Shown piece by piece: positions 14,211 to 18,177 of a stretch of DNA of 18,177 bases. This DNA comes from Pseudomonadota bacterium. GTDB lineage: Bacteria; Pseudomonadota; Alphaproteobacteria; Rhizobiales; Rhizobiaceae. Within the stretch, counting starts at the first letter, position 1, and the number at the start of each line of letters is the position of its first letter. The position numbers and the translations under genes are program-made. Location: positions 1-18,177 of the forward strand of contig JAEYTV010000573.1 in NCBI GenBank assembly GCA_023433855.1. The letters run 5' to 3'. Under the pieces are notes generated by a model. The model saw only the letters and a list, made by a program, of their open reading frames with translations. It was not told where the DNA came from and searched no databases.

Positions 14211-14597
14211 CGGGCTAGTGGCACGGGGGAGGAGAGGATTGCTGGGTCCCTGCGCGGTTCGGGATCTGTGGTCAGGCTGAACAAGGCATCCTGCTCGAAG
14301 ACAAGCTCAGACCGTGGCGACGCTCTGCCAGCCATAGATGTCTCAAGCAGTGACTACATCTTGGCTCGTGAACGATATGCAAAGAAAAACCAACGACTAA
14401 GGTAGTGACATCGAGCGCGCTTTTCACTCTCGATGGCGGCTTCGGGCCGCCAGTGTCATGACGCCGTTGCGCCAATAGGGGAGATTAATTTATCGAAGAT
14501 GATCAACCTACAGAATTGGCACGACTAAGGTCGCTTGCTCCGAAGTCTCAAATGGCTCAACATACGCCTTCGTTCTAGCAGCATACTGGGGTGCCTG
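14211..14597. other. AT-richer intergenic stretch with two overlapping hairpins
   Basis: No gene is supported in these 387 bases. The only structure is a pair of perfect inverted repeats at 14409-14452. Composition and the lack of third-position bias contrast with the SDR gene just before it. Confidence 0.55.
14409..14452. repeat. Two mutually exclusive hairpins
   Basis: CATCGAG (14409-14415) pairs with CTCGATG (14429-14435). TGGCGGC (14434-14440) pairs with GCCGCCA (14446-14452) around TTCGG. They share bases 14434-14435. The second has the stable look of a terminator or processing stem but lacks a T-run. Confidence 0.45.
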
Positions 14598-14948
14598 ATG
14601 CTTCGACCATTCATGCCTTCCCGTGGTCATGATCGGTCGAGGCTGTTCTATGAGGCGCTTGGCTTTGAAACAAGATATGCAGACGCCAGTATTGGCGTGC
14701 TGGTTAGCGGTAATGACAGCTTCATCCTGCAGAACTTCTACATCAAGGAGTTGGCCGCAAATTTCGTGGTGCAACTAACCGTTCCTAACGCAACCACACG
14801 GTGGAACAAGTACAATCCCGAACGTGTTGCTGATCGGTTCGCAACAGAACCGCCAACACCGCCCGCATTGCAAAATTGGGGCATGATCGTTGGGTTCATT
14901 CACGACCCGTCCGGCGTGCTCTGGCACGTCACTGAAGCGAGGATATAA
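14598..14948 (+). CDS. VOC (glyoxalase/bleomycin resistance fold) family protein
   Basis: ATG 14598 gives 116 residues beginning MLRPFMPSRGHDRSRLFYEALGFE. In-frame TTG 14535 would add an unconvincing leader. The VOC half-fold pattern is clear: a first strand, the helix with RLFYEALGF, SGNDSFILQNFY, LTVPNATTRWNKY and the closing GMIVGFIHDPSGVLWHVTE. VOC proteins are dimers covering metalloenzymes (glyoxalase, dioxygenases) and antibiotic-binding proteins. The usual His/Glu metal ligands are only partly evident here (His at about 96 and 104, Glu at about 47), so enzymatic activity is uncertain and a binding role is as likely. Codon use is less G/C-biased than in the genes before 14.2 kb, consistent with acquired DNA. 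Confidence 0.75.
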   Translation: MLRPFMPSRGHDRSRLFYEALGFETRYADASIGVLVSGNDSFILQNFYIKELAANFVVQLTVPNATTRWNKYNPERVADRFATEPPTPPALQNWGMIVGFIHDPSGVLWHVTEARI

Positions 14949-15108
14949 CTGCATTCGCTCGTTCGGTACGATTATTCTGCAGCGGAAACGTCTACTGCAG
15001 TCGGCGGGACCCGGTATCGACCCTTCCGACTACTTCAGGCTTTCCGCCAACCGCGTGGTCGAGATTGGTGAGCAGGTCTCGATCTAGAACGTCTCCCGGT
15101 GATCTCCC

Positions 15109-16074
15109 ATGACAGTTGTAGCATCCTACATCTACCGTGACGGCAAGCGTGCCGAAGAGGTTCCGCTGGTCGCGCAACCGTATCAGCCAAGTGAAGGCGA
15201 GTTCGTCTGGATCGGCCTGGTTGAGCCTACGGCGGAGGAAATGGAATACCTCAAGGCGATGTTCCAGCTTCATCCGCTGGCGGTCGAGGATGCGCTGAAT
15301 GGCGAGCAGGTCCCAAAAATCGACATTTACGGCGATCAGCTCTTCGTGGTGGTGAAGACCGCGCACCTGGAGGGCGAGAAGATCGCCTATGGCGAGACGA
15401 GCATCTTTGTTGGCCGTCACCATGTCATCTCCGTCCGCCATGGGTCGGCCCGTTCTCACAGTCAACTGCGGCAGCAACTGGAGCAATCACCGAAGCTGCT
15501 TCATCATGGACCTGACTATGTGTTGCACGGGATCATCGACTTCGTCGTGGACGGTTATCTTCCACTGGTGGAGACGCTTGAAGACAGGGTTCTGGAGATG
15601 GAAAAGCACGTTCTGGTGTCGTTCCTGCAGCCCGAGCAGATCAGACGCATCTTCAGGATGCGCCGCCAAGTCATCCGCTTCCAGCGTGCCCTCGGCCCCA
15701 TGTCCGACGTCGCTGGCAAGCTCAGCCACCTCGACCTGCCCTGTGTCGATGAGAACGCCAAGCCCTTCTTTAGGGACGTTCACGATCACATTCGCCGTGT
15801 TGAGGGGATGGTCGGGGGCTTACGTGAAATCATGACCTCGGTCTTCGAAGCGTCGAACCTTCTGGAGCAGCAGCGGCAGGGGACCATCACTCGTCAGCTT
15901 GCCGCCTGGGCAGCGATCCTTGCAGTACCGACAGCCATCGCTGGCATCTATGGCATGAACTTCGAAAACATGCCGGAGCTGGAAACGCGGCATGGCTACT
16001 TTGTTGTGCTTGGTGTCATAGCGGCTTTGTGCACCTTGCTGTACGTACGCTTCAAGCGAGCAAAATGGCTCTGA
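15109..16074 (+). CDS. corA: CorA family Mg2+/Co2+ channel
   Basis: This 321-residue inner-membrane channel starts at ATG 15109 (MTVVASYIYRDGK). It has the full CorA layout: a cytoplasmic alpha/beta domain (about 1-160), a long helix bundle (about 165-255, including LVETLEDRVLEMEKHVL and RRIFRMRRQVIRFQRAL), TM1 (about 262-281) ending in the selectivity signature GMN at 282-284 (YGMNFENMPE), and TM2 (about 297-313) with a basic C-terminal tail (RFKRAKW). It forms a pentamer that imports magnesium. The ribosome-binding site is weak (GGTGATC at 15098-15104). It stands alone, with a possible gene remnant in front and a long gap behind. Confidence 0.94.
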   Translation: MTVVASYIYRDGKRAEEVPLVAQPYQPSEGEFVWIGLVEPTAEEMEYLKAMFQLHPLAVEDALNGEQVPKIDIYGDQLFVVVKTAHLEGEKIAYGETSIFVGRHHVISVRHGSARSHSQLRQQLEQSPKLLHHGPDYVLHGIIDFVVDGYLPLVETLEDRVLEMEKHVLVSFLQPEQIRRIFRMRRQVIRFQRALGPMSDVAGKLSHLDLPCVDENAKPFFRDVHDHIRRVEGMVGGLREIMTSVFEASNLLEQQRQGTITRQLAAWAAILAVPTAIAGIYGMNFENMPELETRHGYFVVLGVIAALCTLLYVRFKRAKWL

Positions 16075-16440
16075 CGAACCTGCAATAGCGGGCTTTGGGG
16101 GAAGGAAACGAACGACGAGCCCTGGACATTGTCCGCCGCTCGCCTAGCTGCCCCGGGACATCGATAACGGAGCATACCAGGGCAGCGGCTGTGCTGCTCC
16201 GGTAAACTTCGACAATGGCTCCTGTCACGATTACCACGCTGCAGTCGATGCCTGCTACGCCGCATTGGACTAAAGGTGCTGCAGCACGGAGCATCCTCGT
16301 GCGGACTTTTCCAAGCTTATCACCAGGGCCGCGACAAGATCGGCAACCAGGCTTCAGCGCCTGACATGACTTGAAGATTGTGCAGCGCAGCATTACCTGC
16401 AGATGAACGGACGCCAGATGGTCTCCGACAAGGAGCCAAC
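16075..16440. other. Gene-free stretch with a possible decayed coding remnant
   Basis: No intact gene is supported. On the + strand two adjacent stretches in different frames read like protein: 16148-16273 (ending CHDYHAAVDACYAALD before TAA) and 16276-16374 (containing LFQAYHQGRDKIGNQA before TGA). Neither has a start codon with a ribosome-binding site. Together they may be a frameshifted remnant, or chance. Confidence 0.35.
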
Positions 16441-17523
16441 ATGCGAAAGCTTTCCGACACTATTGAGCGCCTGACGAGGCTTCGCGCCGGAGCACCTTTT
16501 ACTTCGTCAGTTTCTAACCGGCTGACGAGGCTTTCGGGCTTGCTTCAAAACCCCGGTGACCTCAACGCGTTGTACTGGGTGCCTGCGCGTCCCGCATCCG
16601 CTCCGGCCCTTGTAGTGGTGCTGCATGGGTGCACACAAACAGCTTCAGGCTACGACGCCGGGACAGGATGGTCGCAACTAGCGGCTGAACACGGCTTCGC
16701 CGTTCTCTTTCCTGAGCAGACTCGCCAAAACAATCCCAACCTCTGCTTCAACTGGTTCCATCGGGCAGACACGGTCCGCGACGGCGGTGAGGTCGCGTCT
16801 ATCCGCGAGATGATCCGCGTCATGGTCGATGATCACGGCGTCGATGCCGAGCGTATATACATCACCGGCCTTTCGGCAGGCGGTGCGATGGCAAACGCCA
16901 TGCTCGCAACTTATCCGGAAGTGTTTGCAGGGGGCGCTGTCATCGCAGGTCTTCCGTATGGTGTCGCCTCCACTGTTCCGGAGGCTTTTGACCGGATGCG
17001 CGGTCACGGCCTTCCCGACCCTCCAGCTCTGAGGGAAAACCTACTCGATGCATCCATGCACGCCGGCGTATGGCCAAGCCTGTCGATATGGCAGGGAACG
17101 GCAGACACTACGGTCGTGGAAGCAAATGCTCATGCCGTCGTCGAACAGTGGCGCGGGGTTCACGCCGCGCGGAGCACTCCAGATGTCATGGATCGTGTCC
17201 AAGGTCATCGACATCAGGTCTGGAAGGACCGCAGCGGCCGCAGCGCCATTGAGCTGTTCCTGATCGAGGGAATGTCGCACGGCACCCCACTCGACGTTGC
17301 TACGGGATACGGTAAGGCAGCACCTTTTCTCCTTGATGTCGGCGTGTCTTCCACGCTCCAGATCGCAAGCACATGGGGCCTTATACCTGCGAACCCCAAG
17401 AAAGCTTCCACCACCGATATTGCGCGAGCTACTACACCGCCTCGCGAAGATGGCGGACAACACCCTTCCGGTGTCCAGGAAATCATTGAAGGGGCGCTAA
17501 GGAAAGCAGGCCTGATGAAATGA
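16441..17523 (+). CDS. PHB depolymerase-type alpha/beta hydrolase (LpqC-like esterase)
   Basis: This 360-residue protein starts at ATG 16441 with AAGGAG (16430-16435) ahead; the frame is open to 16378 but without another site. The core (about 40-320) is an esterase-type alpha/beta hydrolase: oxyanion segment HGCTQ (62-66), nucleophile Ser145 in GLSAGG, Asp222 in QGTADTTV and His280 in GMSHGTP, so the catalytic triad is complete. LCFNWF is also typical of this family. The N-terminus has no signal peptide but carries a repeated RLTRL pattern (about 10-32), and the C-terminal 50 residues look disordered. Despite the name, family members cleave various short polyesters or phenolic esters; PHB granules are one option in rhizobia, which store PHB. 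Confidence 0.88.
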   Translation: MRKLSDTIERLTRLRAGAPFTSSVSNRLTRLSGLLQNPGDLNALYWVPARPASAPALVVVLHGCTQTASGYDAGTGWSQLAAEHGFAVLFPEQTRQNNPNLCFNWFHRADTVRDGGEVASIREMIRVMVDDHGVDAERIYITGLSAGGAMANAMLATYPEVFAGGAVIAGLPYGVASTVPEAFDRMRGHGLPDPPALRENLLDASMHAGVWPSLSIWQGTADTTVVEANAHAVVEQWRGVHAARSTPDVMDRVQGHRHQVWKDRSGRSAIELFLIEGMSHGTPLDVATGYGKAAPFLLDVGVSSTLQIASTWGLIPANPKKASTTDIARATTPPREDGGQHPSGVQEIIEGALRKAGLMK

Positions 17524-17702
17524 CGTTAGCCAGACCCCTTCGCTCAATTCTGCAGCTACAGGTAGTAAATGGGGCGCATAAAACATCGTCATCGCCCTTC
17601 ATCTCGGTTGCACCGGGATTGTACTTGGAGCTTGCCTCTTGCGGGGCCGCCCGATTACGCATGCTTAGGGCCGAGAGGGGGCTGCCGCTCAGCGCTCAAG
17701 GT

Positions 17703-17724
17703 GGTTAGATCATCAGGTCTAACC
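17703..17724. promoter_or_regulatory. Perfect inverted repeat before the second VOC gene
   Basis: GGTTAGA (17703-17709) and TCTAACC (17718-17724) form a perfect seven-base inverted repeat with eight bases between. It has the size of an operator for a dimeric repressor and lies 50-70 bases ahead of the possible ATG starts of the VOC gene. No T-run follows, so it is not a terminator. Confidence 0.4.
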
Positions 17725-17773
17725 GAGAGCATAAGCGGACGTCATTCACATTCACATGCGGCTGGACGGGCAA

Positions 17774-18177
17774 ATGGTCAGCTATCATTATAGTTCGACG
17801 TTGCAGTCGGCCGAATGGGAGGGCAGCTTGAGGGAGCTAAGCAGCGATACCGACGGAACCTTGGCGTCTTTAGTTCGGACCTACGGGATTATCCTCGACA
17901 CGGAAAAGTACGATGCCTGCCTCTCATTTTACCGAGATATACTTGGCCTTCCTGTATGGTTCGAGAACCCTGGGCTCTGCTGCCTGCGCTTCGGTCACGG
18001 ATATCTCATGATTGAGGCCGGTGGAATGGCGCGACAGCCGCGTAAGTCTAACAGCGAAAACCCGACTACGCTGCGCTTTAATGTAGAAGACGTCTCGGCC
18101 GCGGCCGATCTTCTGGAAGGAAAAGGAGTAGCGGTGGAGAGGAAGAGCTTTCCGTGGGGCCAAGTTGCCACGTTCGC
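17774..18177 (+). CDS. VOC family protein, 3' end outside window
   Basis: The frame is open from before ATG 17774 to the window edge. From about residue 36 the sequence is a typical VOC monomer: RTYGIILDTEKYDACLSFYRD, LGLPVWFEN, CCLRFGHGYLMIE, then PTTLRFNVEDVSAAADLLEGKG. The start is uncertain. ATG 17774 (or ATG 17756) gives a Ser/Thr-rich extension of about 35-41 residues not usual in the family. TTG 17828, with GGGAGGG at 17817-17823 but short spacing, and TTG 17861 (MASLVRTYGI) would give the normal N-terminus. Metal ligands are not fully visible. It differs from the VOC protein at 14598-14948 and is not a duplicate of it. Confidence 0.8.
   Translation, partial: MVSYHYSSTLQSAEWEGSLRELSSDTDGTLASLVRTYGIILDTEKYDACLSFYRDILGLPVWFENPGLCCLRFGHGYLMIEAGGMARQPRKSNSENPTTLRFNVEDVSAAADLLEGKGVAVERKSFPWGQVATF

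Noticed and set aside
14803..14828. A GGAAC-N17-TGTT match to the EcfG promoter
   Set aside because: It lies inside the VOC coding region, with no gene starting just downstream.
17520..17708. A 62-codon frame overlapping the stop of the esterase gene (ATGA)
   Set aside because: The overlap resembles coupling, but the product has no recognisable pattern, codon use is unbiased and no ribosome-binding site is clear.
1..18177. CRISPR arrays, tRNA or rRNA genes, insertion sequences, toxin-antitoxin or phage-defence genes
   Set aside because: I looked for regularly spaced repeats, cloverleaf-like segments, transposase motifs and known defence domains and found none.

Overview
The window looks like part of a chromosome or large replicon of a GC-rich alphaproteobacterium, most likely a member of the Rhizobiaceae (Rhizobium, Sinorhizobium/Ensifer or Shinella type). 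The grounds are the strong G/C third-position bias, the style of the leucine/isovalerate cluster, a csp gene followed by a small charged protein of a type I remember from rhizobia, and a 46-residue Lys-rich MAKG protein of similar distribution. The genus cannot be fixed from sequence alone.

Layout. Positions 1-2029 (+) hold the tail of an M17 aminopeptidase, a short MarR-type regulator, an NlpC/P60 peptidase with SH3-like N-terminus and a small exported protein, closed by a small terminator. Positions 2168-7860 (+) hold a very tight leucine/isovalerate (liu) operon: isovaleryl-CoA dehydrogenase, 3-methylcrotonyl-CoA carboxylase beta and alpha, an unrecognised 45-codon ORF overlapping both neighbours, and a methylglutaconyl-CoA hydratase-like crotonase. 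These convert isovaleryl-CoA to 3-hydroxy-3-methylglutaryl-CoA. The last enzyme, HMG-CoA lyase, is not in the window, and the 45-codon ORF sits where it often lies. The operon ends in two mutually exclusive hairpins around a T-tract.

Positions 7979-8526 have no convincing gene. Then comes a Rid-family gene (8662-9060) whose promoter carries two CATAC-N5-GTATG palindromes 31 bp apart, and a 64-residue protein behind an EcfG (general stress sigma factor)-like promoter. On the minus strand lie a three-histidine-box fatty acid desaturase, the 46-residue Lys-rich protein just ahead of it, and a 67-residue unknown with a very strong ribosome-binding site. Positions 11237-12331 (+) hold cspA with a long leader and a strong terminator, then two small conserved-looking proteins. 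A LysR regulator (-) and an SDR oxidoreductase (+) are divergent around 13294-13394.

From about 14.2 kb the sequence becomes more AT-rich, with long gaps and possible gene remnants. It contains two VOC (glyoxalase/bleomycin resistance fold) proteins, the second cut by the window edge, a CorA Mg2+ channel and a PHB-depolymerase-type esterase. This end looks more like accessory DNA.

No clearly new multi-gene system is visible. The best leads are the coupled small ORF in the liu operon, the twin operator in front of the Rid gene, the possible stress promoter of the 64-residue protein, and the competing hairpins after the liu operon.
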